Shown: positions 34,138-44,759 of the stretch, in pieces
Layout of the letters: the number at the start of each line of letters is the position of its first letter
How positions within the stretch are numbered: the stretch's first letter is position 1
Origin: Albugo candida
Taxonomy: Eukaryota; Oomycota; Peronosporomycetes; Albuginales
Reading direction: 5' to 3'
DNA length: 64,000 bases
Assembly (NCBI GenBank): GCA_040437565.1
Contig: JBDOQK010000002.1
Span: 620,001 to 684,000 of the forward strand
Program-made: the position numbers and the translations under genes
Notes under the pieces: generated by a model
The model's input: the letters and a program-made list of their open reading frames with translations, nothing else
Told to the model about the DNA's origin: nothing
Databases searched by the model: none

Positions 34138-35807
34138 TTGTGCGCGATGAAATTGACTCAGAGGTTGCGCTTCCAAAACTCGTATGGAAGAATCAAAAGT
34201 TGAAACGTACACAAGGCCAAAATCTTTCGAAGCAACCGCCTGGGATCAAACGGACCAAGAATGAAGAAGCAAACACGCTAAAGAAAAGTACAAAGTCCAG
34301 TGGATTGTTGAAGCCACCTTCTGTGACATCCATAGCTAAAATGAAGGATGGTACCATTGCTGGAACCAAAATCGAAGTAACCTCCGCAAAAAATGCTCAG
34401 ATCGGCGCAAACAGAAACAACCGAAGTGGTGTTTGTGCAGTAATAGCTGATCACGGAAAAACTTCCTTGGATGCCCATTCTGACAGAAAACATGTTACTC
34501 TAGACAAACAATGTGACAGTGCAGCTCTCAAGGTCGTACCTACAGGGATAGAGGCTTCACGGAATAAGAAAAAGAAAGGAAAGAACAGGAAATGTGTGAT
34601 GAAATCCAATCTCGAAAGCTCACTGGGCGAGAAAAATGAAAGCGACTTGGCAAACAGAGCAATGGCAGAGTGCAAGGTTACCAAGGCAAGAGAATTAGTA
34701 GATAAAAGCATCGATAAAATCCACGATCAAGATCAAAGCATCTCTGACAAAGAAACAGTACCAGCATCAGGACTGGAGGCAGCACTTCATCAAGTTGATG
34801 GCAATGATTTTATATCTGTTAATAACAAGTCGAAAGATGAAAAGCAATGTCCGGCGTTGCAGGATACTGTCGAGATGCACGATGTCTTTTCGAAGCTCAT
34901 TGACCAAGCAGCACGTGATCAATGGGAGCTACAAGATGTAGGCAGGCTTGTCCGTTTATTTGCTTCGACATGGGACCTTGATGGCGAGAAAACGGCCGCA
35001 TTCGTGCTTCAACATTGTCCCGAACTCGTAAATTTAGACTTTCTGGAAGGCCTCAATCTCAAATTACGCAACGCTGATATATTCAACATTTTGGATCATG
35101 GCTCTGGAAATCTGAATGTGTTGCTGAACAAAACCACCAGCCTCATCGAAAATCACGTCGTTAAGATATCAGATCCCGCATTTCTGTTTTTTCTGAACAA
35201 CATTCTAATCCCCCGTGGAGTGGAAGAGTTCCAAAATAGTGATAGCGTGGCAGAATCTATCGAGCTGTCCCATCAAAATGGCATTATAAATACATTGTCA
35301 CAAATCATGGAAAGCTGTACCCACGTGCGGGATGTTGGTGTGCTTTTGCAAAGCGTGTGTAAAGATTGGCCATCCGACCATATTGTTTCTTTGGTACAAG
35401 CGCTTCTATTGAGCTCTGTGTTTGATGATTTGGAAGGTTCAGACAGGGAATTACTAGCATTTTTGCCTCGGGGCATTGAAGCACGACTGGAATTCCCAAA
35501 CAGGATAGACGATGAGGATGCTGATGAGAATGGAAATCTAAAGGGCTGGATTGTTGACGATGAAGATGGCGAGATTGACACAAAAAGGAATAACACTTCC
35601 AGTGGCTCAGACAACGATAAAGATGATTCCGATTCGGACTCTGCAGTGCAGAGTGGTGAGTCTGACTCAGACGACGAAAAAGCATCAGCCGGTTGGAACC
35701 GCCAAAGAGGAATTGCTTCTAGTCGTTTTGTATTGGATGAAGCAGAAGAAGGCGATGAGAGTGAAGACGAAGATGATACGTCTAAGGAAATCAGTGACGA
35801 CGACTGA
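33960..35807 (+). CDS. Conserved-looking nuclear-type protein with acidic tail, function unknown
   Basis: A single exon encodes 615 residues. Residues 1-300 are basic, lysine-rich and disordered, with probable nuclear localisation signals (RNKKKKGKNRKC). Residues about 310-500 form a folded, mostly helical region (LQDVGRLVRLFASTWDLDG; AFLFFLNNILIPRG; VGVLLQSVCKDWPSDHIV), like an armadillo or HEAT-type bundle. The C-terminus has a GWIVDDEDGEID motif and long serine- and aspartate-rich acidic runs (SGSDNDKDDSDSDS), typical of nucleolar or chromatin proteins that bind basic partners. I do not recognise the family, and a ribosome-biogenesis role would be a guess. The start at 33960 is 85 bases from the divergent TRMT10 start. 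An earlier truncated copy at 32594-32771 is an assembly artefact. Confidence 0.75.
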   Translation: MTKNPLEDALAAALSTLQPESGRKVHRKEMKSKTKNAQAETNKQPSITAPTRRKRNFREFVRDEIDSEVALPKLVWKNQKLKRTQGQNLSKQPPGIKRTKNEEANTLKKSTKSSGLLKPPSVTSIAKMKDGTIAGTKIEVTSAKNAQIGANRNNRSGVCAVIADHGKTSLDAHSDRKHVTLDKQCDSAALKVVPTGIEASRNKKKKGKNRKCVMKSNLESSLGEKNESDLANRAMAECKVTKARELVDKSIDKIHDQDQSISDKETVPASGLEAALHQVDGNDFISVNNKSKDEKQCPALQDTVEMHDVFSKLIDQAARDQWELQDVGRLVRLFASTWDLDGEKTAAFVLQHCPELVNLDFLEGLNLKLRNADIFNILDHGSGNLNVLLNKTTSLIENHVVKISDPAFLFFLNNILIPRGVEEFQNSDSVAESIELSHQNGIINTLSQIMESCTHVRDVGVLLQSVCKDWPSDHIVSLVQALLLSSVFDDLEGSDRELLAFLPRGIEARLEFPNRIDDEDADENGNLKGWIVDDEDGEIDTKRNNTSSGSDNDKDDSDSDSAVQSGESDSDDEKASAGWNRQRGIASSRFVLDEAEEGDESEDEDDTSKEISDDD

Positions 35808-36034
35808 TTGCTTACTTGATCTACTCGCTTTGATATAAATGCGTTAGCTGCATGAACATGACGGTGTTCATGACTGAGTCGACATAAGGACAGAGTAGAT
35901 GAGTGATCTTGTTTACTAATAAGAATATGATATACACGGTTTAATACTAGCTACAATCACATGCAAACGAAAGTATCAGGGTGATATACAACACATAGCA
36001 AATAGCTTGAATAGAATTGTGCCGAAGAACAGCT

Positions 36035-36414
36035 TCAAGACACACATCGAAAGCGTGGTCTCGCTTCCAAAATACCAACAGCTAAAATGAATGCGAGCTG
36101 GTATATGCATAAGAATGTGTAATTTGTACGAATGAGCTCAACTATCCGCAAGATGCCGATCACATGTATCAAAGTGAATATCCGAGCGCTTTTAATAGCT
36201 CGATACTGCAGCCCCATTTCGTATTTTTTGAATCGCACGAATTGATTGACGCCAAACAGAGCTAATGTTGAAGTAGTACATGTGTTCAGGAAGCCAAGCA
36301 GAGGTTGGTACGCCCTGACGTGCGACAAATTTCATCATTTGTTGGCAATCCAAGGAATCACTAAGTGTTGTATGCAAGATGGTACCTGCGTGCTTTCGAC
36401 TTAAAGCAATACAT
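36035..36414 (-). CDS. Small multi-pass membrane protein
   Basis: A tiny first exon (36414-36386, starting MYCFKSKAR) joins exon 2 (36314-36035) across a 71-base intron in matching phase, giving 102 residues. The product has three or four hydrophobic segments (around LLGFLNTCTTSTLALFGV, ARIFTLIHVIGILRIVEL and YTFLCIYQLAFILAVGIL), separated by short basic loops (RFKKYE; AIKSAR). The C-terminus is short and polar (ARPRFRCVS). I recognise no family. Without the first exon the frame has no upstream ATG, which supports the splice. A possible competing frame over 36192-36377 lacks hydrophobic character and is less likely. Confidence 0.55.
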
Positions 36415-36578
36415 TAGAAATGCACTATATCAGTCTTGAATGAGATAAGCAGAGTATACGAGCAGCCAAATGCTCATTAAATCGCAACCAGAAAGGTCAA
36501 TATATCGTCATATCAATCTTCAGATCGTGTAGAACGAACAAGCATCGATATCGCTGCTTATCTGAAACATTCCGCGCA

Positions 36579-37981
36579 TCATGACCTGAAATGTTTGATG
36601 TTTTCGAAATGTACTGCTGCCGCTGCACCAATTATACCGGCATCATATCCGGTCGATGATTTTTTGATACTGACCTAAGCAAAACAGTGAGCGATGCGTC
36701 GCAGAAGGAGCTCAATCATTAATCTGACCCTATTTGGGAATTTTGTCCAAGAATACTTTACAGCAGCTTTTCTGATCAAGTCGACAAAGAAATTCCCTGC
36801 TTCTGCTAGCCCTCCGGAGAATAGAATGAGCTACGTAGATTGCTAGATTAAGTAAGACAAACAATGCGAATCGTTTAAGCGTCATGCACCTCAGGATCAA
36901 GTATTCGACTCAAGTTGACACAGGCAAACCCCAAGTAATCCGCTGCCTACTCCATACATATTAGAATAGGAGCAATCATGAACAAGATGTTACCTCCTCA
37001 ACGATATCCATGCACATTCTATCACCTTCCACAGCAAGCCCAAAAATCATTTCAGCCGTGATGGTCTGGTCGTGAGCGTCAGACAGCTTCGTTGGGGTTC
37101 CTAAAGTCATTCCTTGATATACCACATTATATAAGCCGAGCTGTCCAACCTGCTTTGAGTTTCATCTTTGCACAAGAAATTAGAGCTGTGGCGGATGCGT
37201 AGGCCTCCAAGCATCCACGTTGACTGCAACCACATTGACGACCATCCTTCTCGATAATCTAAAGTAAATACAGTTCTTCAGTTTTTGAGGTCTGGCTTGG
37301 CACGAATATCAAACCATATGTCCTCCCTCCAAAAGGCCATGTGCACCTCGAATGAGCTGCCCATCTATCACCAAGCCAACCCCAATGCCAGTACCTAGAG
37401 CTTCAATCATCAATTGTAGACTAAAAAAGAAGCATTTATGACCCAAAGTGTACTCACTGATCATGATGAAGCTCTGTACATCTCCTTTGGCAGCTCCAAC
37501 CCATAACTCTGCTAGAACAGCTGCGTCAGCGTCATTGAGTATCTCGACCTATATTAGGTTGTAATTGATTTAGTTCTTAAACGGCGCATCGCCGTGGAAA
37601 ATCGTACACGTTGATCAAAACGTTCCTGGAAAAGCTGCTTTAGAGGAACATTCACCCAAGCGGGAAAATTAGCGGCTGCTTGGAGTACACCGTATTCATT
37701 GATCTGTCCCGGGCAGCCTATCCCGATTGCGAGTAGGTTGTCAACACTTTTGTCTAGCTACGCATTTGCGCAGAGACTGGTAAAGTCTAAACTAAATATA
37801 TGCATGACTTCCTCACCGCTTGCAGTTGTTCTATGAGCATTCTATGAGATACTGTTACCGCATCCTGTGCTGTCGTGAGTTGGGAATCGATATTGATAAA
37901 GTTACGAATCAAAAGGTTCCCTCCCAAATCAACAAGACCGAGTTTGATAGCAGAGCCTCCGATATCAATGCCAGCGTACAT
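36579..37981 (-). CDS. ROK-family sugar kinase
   Basis: The ATG at 37981 begins MYAGIDIGGSAIKLGLVD, the first phosphate-binding loop of ROK kinases (glucokinase, N-acetylmannosamine kinase and similar). About six introns split the gene. Later motifs: IGCPGQINE, then ILNDADAAVLAE with the catalytic-base Asp; GTGIGVGLVIDGQLIRGAHG; LEGGHMV; and the zinc site CGCSQRGCLEAYAS (pattern CxC...GCxE). Near the C-terminus LSRILDPELILFSGGLAE matches the second phosphate loop. It transfers phosphate from ATP to a hexose or amino sugar, with specificity not decided by what can be read. ROK proteins are mainly bacterial; the introns show that it is established in this nucleus. Stop at 36579. Confidence 0.85.
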
Positions 37982-38582
37982 TTCACGGAACTTGCTGTAC
38001 GCTTCAGTGATATTCCAAAAGCTCAATTGCCTGTTTTTTTTTCACATTTCCTAGTGATTTACATGATGTTACAATAGCTTTCTTAAAACTTAAGCCAAGA
38101 TGTATTCCAATAGTCCAAGGTAGTGGGCAAGTTTAGCGTTTTTGACTATCGGTAATAGCGTCACATATTTTTGTACCCTGGAAACTTGTAGGCAAAGGAG
38201 ACGTGCGATAAAGTTTGAAAGCCGTCTGTGAGAAAACTGGTATGGAATGTGCCGTCAAACTGTGAGCAAACTGAACGATCGTTATCAGAGACTCGTCAAA
38301 CCATCATTGCTCCTATCTTCGTCCAGAGTGGGATGATCCTCATAGACCGCATCACTTAATCATGACGATAATCGTCATTCAGTGGATAAGATTCTAGAAA
38401 TCCTGCATCACATGTTACTGCAACGACATTGTATTGATGCATACTGACAGCCGAGCACTGATTCGATCGCCATCCGCCATTATGTCTCTCACCGATCGTG
38501 ATTATTCCATCGGCCGTATACATTCATACTAGAAGAACCTGAGCTTGATCGAACATACTAAAGCTAGAATTAGGCGTTATTG
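37982..38582. other. Gene-free interval upstream of the ROK kinase
   Basis: Apart from the ROK 5' leader, which includes a run of T at about 38033-38041, I see no open frame, repeat or RNA gene in these 600 bases. Confidence 0.5.
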
Positions 38583-39477
38583 AGCCAAAGCGATGGTGAA
38601 GACGCTGCTGAATGGGTCGATGGCGGCACGCTATTACAGTTTTATGTCGATGCACTAACTCTGGCCCGTTCCGGTCATCATAAGTGCTTAGCATCGCGTA
38701 CTACACAATCAAATTCAACAAATTTGTAATCCGTATACAGTGACCGCATTGATTTTTGACTATCGGAAATGAGGAGCATCCGTTGCATTGATCCGAAGCT
38801 AAACAGGCGATGAAGAGAAAAGAAGTTATGACGTCGAAAATTCATGTCTACTCACGTTATCAGACTATATGGTCAGCTCCCTGAGGCAACAAAATAAATA
38901 AGAGACGTGTCTTGCTAGCCGTTTACACCACAGTATTCGCCGAATGAACTGTATCTTTATAGTCAACAGCCGTCTATATCACCAATACGCTTGAAAAGCT
39001 TTTCATATCATCTCGAAATCTATTGGAAACAGTATCGGGATTTAGAGAATGCGTCTGACAACAAATTGCTTTTGGCTGCTTTTGTCGCAGCATGCTATCC
39101 GAGCGCTTCTTAGGCGGGCTGCAATCCTCAAAGTAGCATTCCGACTAATATTATCTTAGTCCCATACATATATAGCAGCGAGACAAGCACTGTCGGCATT
39201 TGATAATAAGGCTCGAGCAGCTCGGAAGATACTTTCAGGTAGAAAGAGGGAAACCAGCGCGCAACGTTACAGGGAATCTCGGACGACTAATCGGGGAGAA
39301 AAAATCTCGAAGGTGATTTGACTCGTCCGTGCAGAGCAGCAAATCAAACGCGTATCGAGTATACGTGTTGAAGAACTTTGCCTCTTTACCTTTCAACTGA
39401 CACAAGCCAGCAAGGAACGCAAACTTATGGAAATGAGACTCAAGAGAGCGAAATCAAGCGACGGAGTGCTCGAATAG
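38583..39477 (+). pseudogene. Coding-like debris: decayed or unresolved multi-exon gene
   Basis: Four open stretches on the plus strand look like protein but do not join. At about 38583-38729 one reads DGEDAAEWVDGGTLLQFYVD, then ALTLARSGHHK. At about 38924-39115 another reads FTPQYSPNELYLYSQ and, later, LENASDNKLLLAAFVAACYP. At about 39166-39320 another reads ARQALSAFDNKARAARKIL and then a basic stretch SAQRYRESRTTNRGEK. At about 39334-39477 the last reads QQIKRVSSIRVEELCLFTFQ and ends MEMRLKRAKSSDGVLE. The basic segment followed by a possible leucine-spaced helix faintly recalls oomycete bZIP factors. Stops and frame changes separate the pieces, and I could not find introns that bridge them. 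Confidence 0.35.
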
Positions 39478-39986
39478 CGATACTTTGACAGCTGCTGCTA
39501 GAAGGAGCTGATTAGGAAGTACAACTCACATAAATGCAAGTCATATAGTCAGACATAACTCACAAAACTTATGTGAACAAAAAGTGAAACAACCGAGATA
39601 AGTGGTTTACCAGAGACATAAGGTGCAGCGTTTGTGGAAATTGCACTTATCACGAAGATGAGAGGGACCCGATAGCTTAGAACCGTGCAGGTAGGACATT
39701 TGGAACTCGTATGGCGGGCATTTGAGTATGACTCGTCTGTGCGTAACCATCAAAGGCGAACGAAGACGTTAAGTGTCCAAAGTGAAAGATGATATATCCG
39801 AGAAGAAAGCTCGACTTGTATCATGCATGAAAGGGGCTTCACTGGAAAAGATATAAGCGTGTGGAGCAAAAGAAGATTGTGTCTTGAAGTCAAAGTCACT
39901 GACAAAATATTGAGCGGGATCAAGCACGAGAAAAAACCATACGGACAGCGACTATAATGCAGAAGCAGTACAATATGAGGCAAACA

Positions 39987-41090
39987 TCATCGAATGATGC
40001 GCGTATCATTCGAAAGATTACTACGGAGGAAAAGATCAGAATTGGAATACGTAGACAGTACATTAGAATTTGGCACACAACCTTTGAGTTTCGGACGATT
40101 GCACAAGAGCATGGATAAAATAAATCCAAGATCTTGCTCTTCTGCAAGTGGGACAGCCGAATTGCCAAATAGCTTTCGGAAGGCTTCAAACATCGAAGTC
40201 GTTGTGTATCGAATGATGACGATGGTCGCTATCAATGGAGGAGACGTGATAAAGCGCGGCATGGTTTGATCAAACCAGCCAGTCATGCTTTCTTCTTGAT
40301 AAATGGGTAATGAGTATGAGTCCATTTTATCCAACTGAGTTTTTTCCTGAATAGAACGTGAGAAAAAGCGATAAAGTCGAGAAGAAGCTCACATCATCTC
40401 GACCAAATTGCTGACGAATAGAATCGTCGGACATTTGGCCTCGGTAGCTATTTATGAAGTGCCTCAGAGCTTCTGGAGCCGTGTCTAGAGAATCATTAAC
40501 AAATTGTATGGAGAGAGGTATAGGTATTCACATTACCGATCTGTAAGCTCCGAATATCAAAAGTGAGCGCTTTGAAAACAAACGTTGGTATCATCGCAAA
40601 CGGATGTGAATACAAACACGAAGACGAAACCTGTTGTAATAGCGAAGCCGACGAGAATAGCGCGGGCAATGAATTCTTGCGTTAGTAAAAGCCGTACTTG
40701 AGGGCGACAAGAGCCCATAATTGCTGAGACGCACGTTCGTTTCCTTTCAGTAAAAAGTGATGTTTCTTCACTCTTTTCTGTAAAAATCATCTGATCAAGT
40801 AACTTCTCCTCTTTCTTTCTCCGTCTTGCAATTGCTTCCCTTCTTCGTTCCACCGGGTCTACTCGAACTAGATTATGCTTCACTTCATTGGGATCGTTTT
40901 CGATATTCTCTTTTGCATCTACATCTGCTTCTTTTTTGCTTCGTTCAGACGAATCCAGCATATCTTTGTTCGATGAAATCTCTCCAGTGACTAACTTCAT
41001 CCTACCCTCGCCATTTTGAAGAATTTTTGCGCGCCGCACCGCTCGTCTATCCGCTGCGGACATCCTTTCGATCGAGGTCACTTCGGTCAT
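39987..41090 (-). CDS. GET2/CAMLG-like tail-anchored protein insertion receptor
   Basis: The ATG at 41090 is followed within 20 residues by SAADRRAVRRAKILQNGEGRM, matching the cytosolic arginine-rich helix of Get2/CAMLG that recruits the GET3 ATPase (pattern RRxKIL.N...RM). A charged linker leads to a first transmembrane segment (IARAILVGFAITTGFVFVFVF). Downstream exons carry a piece with DTAPEALRHFINSYRGQ. The last exon has a hydrophobic helix near ITSPPLIATIVIIRY and a further one near DLGFILSMLLC, followed by a tail to the stop at 39987. The role would be ER insertion of tail-anchored proteins with GET1. The splice between the first TM exon and the next exon is unresolved in phase. The motif is short, so confidence is moderate. 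Confidence 0.55.
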
Positions 41091-41665
41091 CCGTACACTA
41101 TACACTTTGACAATTTACTGTAGGTGAAAATTGCAATGCAATCACGGTTAATGAAATTCTGAGGGTGCACACTATGTACATACACCATATAGACCACAAT
41201 GTGAGGAATGATCTATCAACATGAGGAAGCGAACAAAGTCTGGCAATCAAAAGTGTAGATGCAGTCTGAATGCAAGCACATGGCAAATCGACATGTGCCT
41301 TCAAATCGCTGCCGTCAGCTTGACTACCGAGTGTAGCTGAGTGCATATACGATCGTGTATAGCTATCGGTCTGCTCATAGATGTCCGCGTAGTTCAGTAG
41401 GTGTGAATAAGAGATGATCAGAAGCGATCAAAGTAACGTAGTAGCCCAATTTTCCCGCTGGCTGGAGAGATTCCGATAGGCTCCTGAAGACCACTGAAAT
41501 TAATCCGCTTCAAAAAAAGAGTGATCGCAATGGCTGGACTTCGTAGACATTCTTGGCATCACATTTTCTGTGCTTTCGACGTCTTTTTCTTTCTGAAGGG
41601 TATCCTCTAACTCGTAGACGCCCCGAAAAGACACGTCTTTGATCGCTGTGAAGTGAGTTTATCCA

Positions 41666-41824
41666 ATGGAAGTCTTCAATTTCACACGAGGGGTTCACAC
41701 TTCCACCTTTATCCTCGCATTGATCGTTTTTTTCTGCCGCTTCAGTTGTTCCGAAGTACCTAGAATTATAACTGCCGGCGTGGTGTATTTGAGTAAGTGT
41801 CCTCTATCAAGTCAGCTGGGATGA
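41666..41824 (+). CDS. Possible first exon of a secreted protein, or its relic
   Basis: An ATG-led frame of 52 residues begins MEVFNFTRGVHTSTFILALI and has a strong hydrophobic core followed by FCRFSC, like a signal peptide, then SEVPRIIITAGVVYL. A GTAAGT donor follows at 41793. Beyond a possible acceptor near 41896 a frame reads STIYVNPATKGFNGSY, faintly like the start of secreted endoglycoceramidase-type GH5 enzymes, but the phases do not match. It may be a decayed secreted-enzyme gene. Confidence 0.22.
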   Translation: MEVFNFTRGVHTSTFILALIVFFCRFSCSEVPRIITAGVVYLSKCPLSSQLG

Positions 41825-42314
41825 AAAACTACTCTGAGAGGAGCTCATGTACACAACTTCTTGTAATCTCTCCTTTCACAATTTTGTTTCAAAATAGCGT
41901 GTCCACGATCTATGTGAATCCGGCCACAAAAGGATTTAATGGAAGCTATTCGACCAGTATATCTCGAACATTGCGACGCACAATTCTGATCATACTGTAC
42001 TTGCAATAAGAAGGCCAAGGCTTGATTGCACGATGATAAATAGTGGTGAAATTCAAGTGACCGACGCCGATTAAATCGCTTAAGTCGTTTGCGCATTTTG
42101 GTACGGATAAGATCTGGACCAAAATTGACCGTCAAAGGACAGCAGCCGTCTTTTTGAGAGGACCGACGTTCAAATATTTAGATATATACCAGGCTGCATT
42201 TGGTTAGCCCCTAAAAAACGACATGTTTGTTAAGCTAGCGTCCTCCTCGAAGCGGATGCGTCGGAATGTCCGCATACGGCTTTTTCCCACCCACCACATA
42301 TGTATGGTTCTATT

Positions 42315-43346
42315 ATGTGGTCAGATGAAGAAAAATGTGGACTGAATCGATCCGCGTGTACAACGGTGGAGGCACACCTGTCATGTCTTCGTCTACGTGA
42401 ACCAAGGATCGTTGCGATTCAGACTGACGATATTCTGAGAGTTGATTTCGAAGATAAAAATGCGAGGATGAATTGAATGATATTAATTATGATGCAAGGG
42501 GCCTGTGACTTTTATAATCGAGACGAATTGCAAATAGTGAGCAGATTGCGAATCAGAAGAAATAATTTAATTCGTACGAGGAGTTCGATGCTCTGCGCAA
42601 TTCACCAGAAGTATTACGAAGCGGCAAAAAAGCCCGTTAGTCTCACATACATGTTGAAAGGATTGCGTCATAGATATCGACCTTAATAACAGTCGCCACA
42701 AATTCCGGCTGTACAGGATTTTAACCTCATCCTACGTCAGCTGCGAAGTATTTGACAGTAGACCACGGTTTGCATCTGACAGATATGTTCGAACTCTCTC
42801 TGGAACATATAGGCCGACTCAGTAGAAGTAGAATACACTTTGATAATATGTGTTTCATTTTATCAAAAGGCAAGGTTATAAAGAGCGACCGATGACATGG
42901 ACTTTCCCGTATGATTTCGCTTTCATTTGCTTCTACGATGCTATACTTACAATAGAATCGATAAAAGTCAAATATAAGAGTTCCTTACCGATGGGGTTAG
43001 CTCATCAGGTAGATTAAAGCTATCCCACTTGCGTTGTTTTGAAACTTGCAACGTGTTTTCGTGTACGTCGCAGCCGAACCATACGTGTAATACAATGTAA
43101 CAATCTCCATTTTTTCTTTTGAACGAAGCTCGGCATCGTTCAAGATGTATTGTGGATTCAATTAGCAGTTTCTATGCCCTTTATCGTAAGGATGCGTTTT
43201 TGCCTTGCGGCTACTGCCCCGAACACCTTACAGCCGGATGAAATAATAGCAGTCTCAGGCTCTATAGCGTTCATCTAAAAAGATGATTTAGACCGTGACG
43301 ATATAGAAGCATTAAATGCTACTTCTGCTGCGAGTCAGCAAGATTA
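42315..43346 (+). pseudogene. Coding-like fragments in a gene-poor stretch
   Basis: An intact short frame at 42315-42476 (54 codons) reads MWSDEEKCGLNRSACTTVEA and ends KNARMN. A second at 42492-42686 contains DFYNRDELQIVSRLRIRRNN and later AIHQKYYEAAKKP. A third, at about 43165-43346, reads ATAPNTLQPDEIIAVSGSIA, then a stop, then DDLDRDDIEALNATSAASQQ. All three look like protein rather than random sequence but do not assemble into a gene, so I read them as remains. I do not recognise the family. From 43350 to about 43850 I see nothing. Confidence 0.25.
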
Positions 43347-44230
43347 AAAATGTACTGTCAGTCAATCTATAAGGGTAGCCTTGTAATTGAAGTTTGGCGT
43401 CTACTCGAACTCTTAGAGGCCAGCTAATTACTCGTACCTGATCGATGCTTTGATTGTGTCAAGCGTGCTCTTGTTGGTCTGCATAAGCTAGCTTATGTGT
43501 ATAGGGATACCCAATGACCAAGTATTCTGTGTATCAGGAAGATTGCGCTACTTTGAATAAGGTTGAGATTGATGGAACTTACGAAAGCTTGTGAATCCCT
43601 TTTCTATTCGTATTTGACCCATAAAAGCAGTAGATGGGCTAGGGAAGAAATACACGCTCGTCAAAAAGGAAGACCGTCGTAATAGAAATAATAAGTCAGC
43701 CAAGGTCAAGAAAAGCCGGCTTGAAAACACTGCGGCATGTCATACTGACTACTAGACTTCTCTAAATCCAGTCCAATTCAAGTCACCCATGTAAGAGTTT
43801 ATCGATTTTGTACTCGATGCGGACGTAGTGTCTTTTTGAAATCAGGCAGTTTATGAAAATGAGAGTCGCAGTGTGTCAAAATTTTTTCCAGCACGTGTCT
43901 GATTTTCCAGATGGCTTGCGGTGTACGTTGATGAGTATGCGAGAATGTGAAGTGTCATTAGAGTCAATTTTGATGCAAGATATATAGATTTCTTGCAATA
44001 TTGTTAACATTTTCACTTCCTTTTTCTTCGATCAATGATGTGGTCTACCGTGACTCTATAAATGATGTTTAGTGCCCACCTTTCAAATTTCGAATTTGCG
44101 GTATGGAGCTCAAACTTTAACATCTCATGTTCCTGGAGTACACATAATGCAGGCACTGAAGAACTGAATGTCTCGTGTTTTTGTTTGATTGTAATCAGGT
44201 TGTTTGAATGTAGCTCGACTACACAATCAT

Positions 44231-44587
44231 ATGGCACTTTGGAACGTGAATGATGTTCGGATTGAGACGGAGTACGCCACTTTTCAGAAAGCCCACAAAG
44301 CCGATGTCGTAGTTCTTTTAGTGCTTGTTATATTTTTCATGGTGTTTTATGTTGTTGGTCGCTTTTGTATGTCATCTCGTAACTCTATCAAGAAGCAATG
44401 GCGCTACTACCCAGGCAAGAGTTTGGACCATAAAAAAGCAGCTACCAGTTATGATCAAATCGTACAAGATAATGAGATGATTGAACCCTTATTGAAAACC
44501 GCAATGTCTCAAAAGCAAGTAACCGAGGCTATTAATCATGAGTCAAGGGCACCTTCAGCACCTCCTCTACACTATCTCCATAGCTAG
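44231..44587 (+). CDS. Small single-pass membrane protein
   Basis: From the ATG at 44231 the frame encodes 118 residues. A single transmembrane helix (VVVLLVLVIFFMVFYVVG) lies at about residues 27-44 and is followed by a basic patch (SSRNSIKKQWRYY), so the C-terminus is probably cytosolic. The tail ends in APSAPPLHYLHS, a proline-rich stretch with an SAPP element. The frame stays open upstream of the ATG to 44204, and coding-like pieces at 43853-43987 (MKMRVAVCQNFFQHVSDF) and 44060-44250 hint that the gene could have more 5' exons encoding an extracellular part. I recognise no family. Confidence 0.5.
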   Translation: MALWNVNDVRIETEYATFQKAHKADVVVLLVLVIFFMVFYVVGRFCMSSRNSIKKQWRYYPGKSLDHKKAATSYDQIVQDNEMIEPLLKTAMSQKQVTEAINHESRAPSAPPLHYLHS

Positions 44588-44759
44588 ATGAGATTGAGAC
44601 ACAATATATACCTTTCGTATTAGCTGATTTGGATTTATTGATCATAAATTGATCAATGTATCAGAGATCCTCAGTGAAAATTCCAAGACTGGTATGGTCG
44701 GATATTAATGCGCAATATGCCAGAATAAAGTAATTATAAACTTATATATTTCCATACAG

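Noticed and set aside
39750-40189. Hydrophobic minus-strand frames near 40 kb as separate membrane genes
   Set aside because: They overlap the last exon of the GET2 candidate in other frames and lack starts.
41880-41990. Endoglycoceramidase-like gene (IYVNPATKGFNGSY)
   Set aside because: A single short resemblance with no following catalytic region and mismatched splice phases.
42988-43070. tRNA gene suggested by an A-box (TAGCTCATCAGG)
   Set aside because: No B-box (GGTTCGANNCC) or closing acceptor stem is seen downstream.
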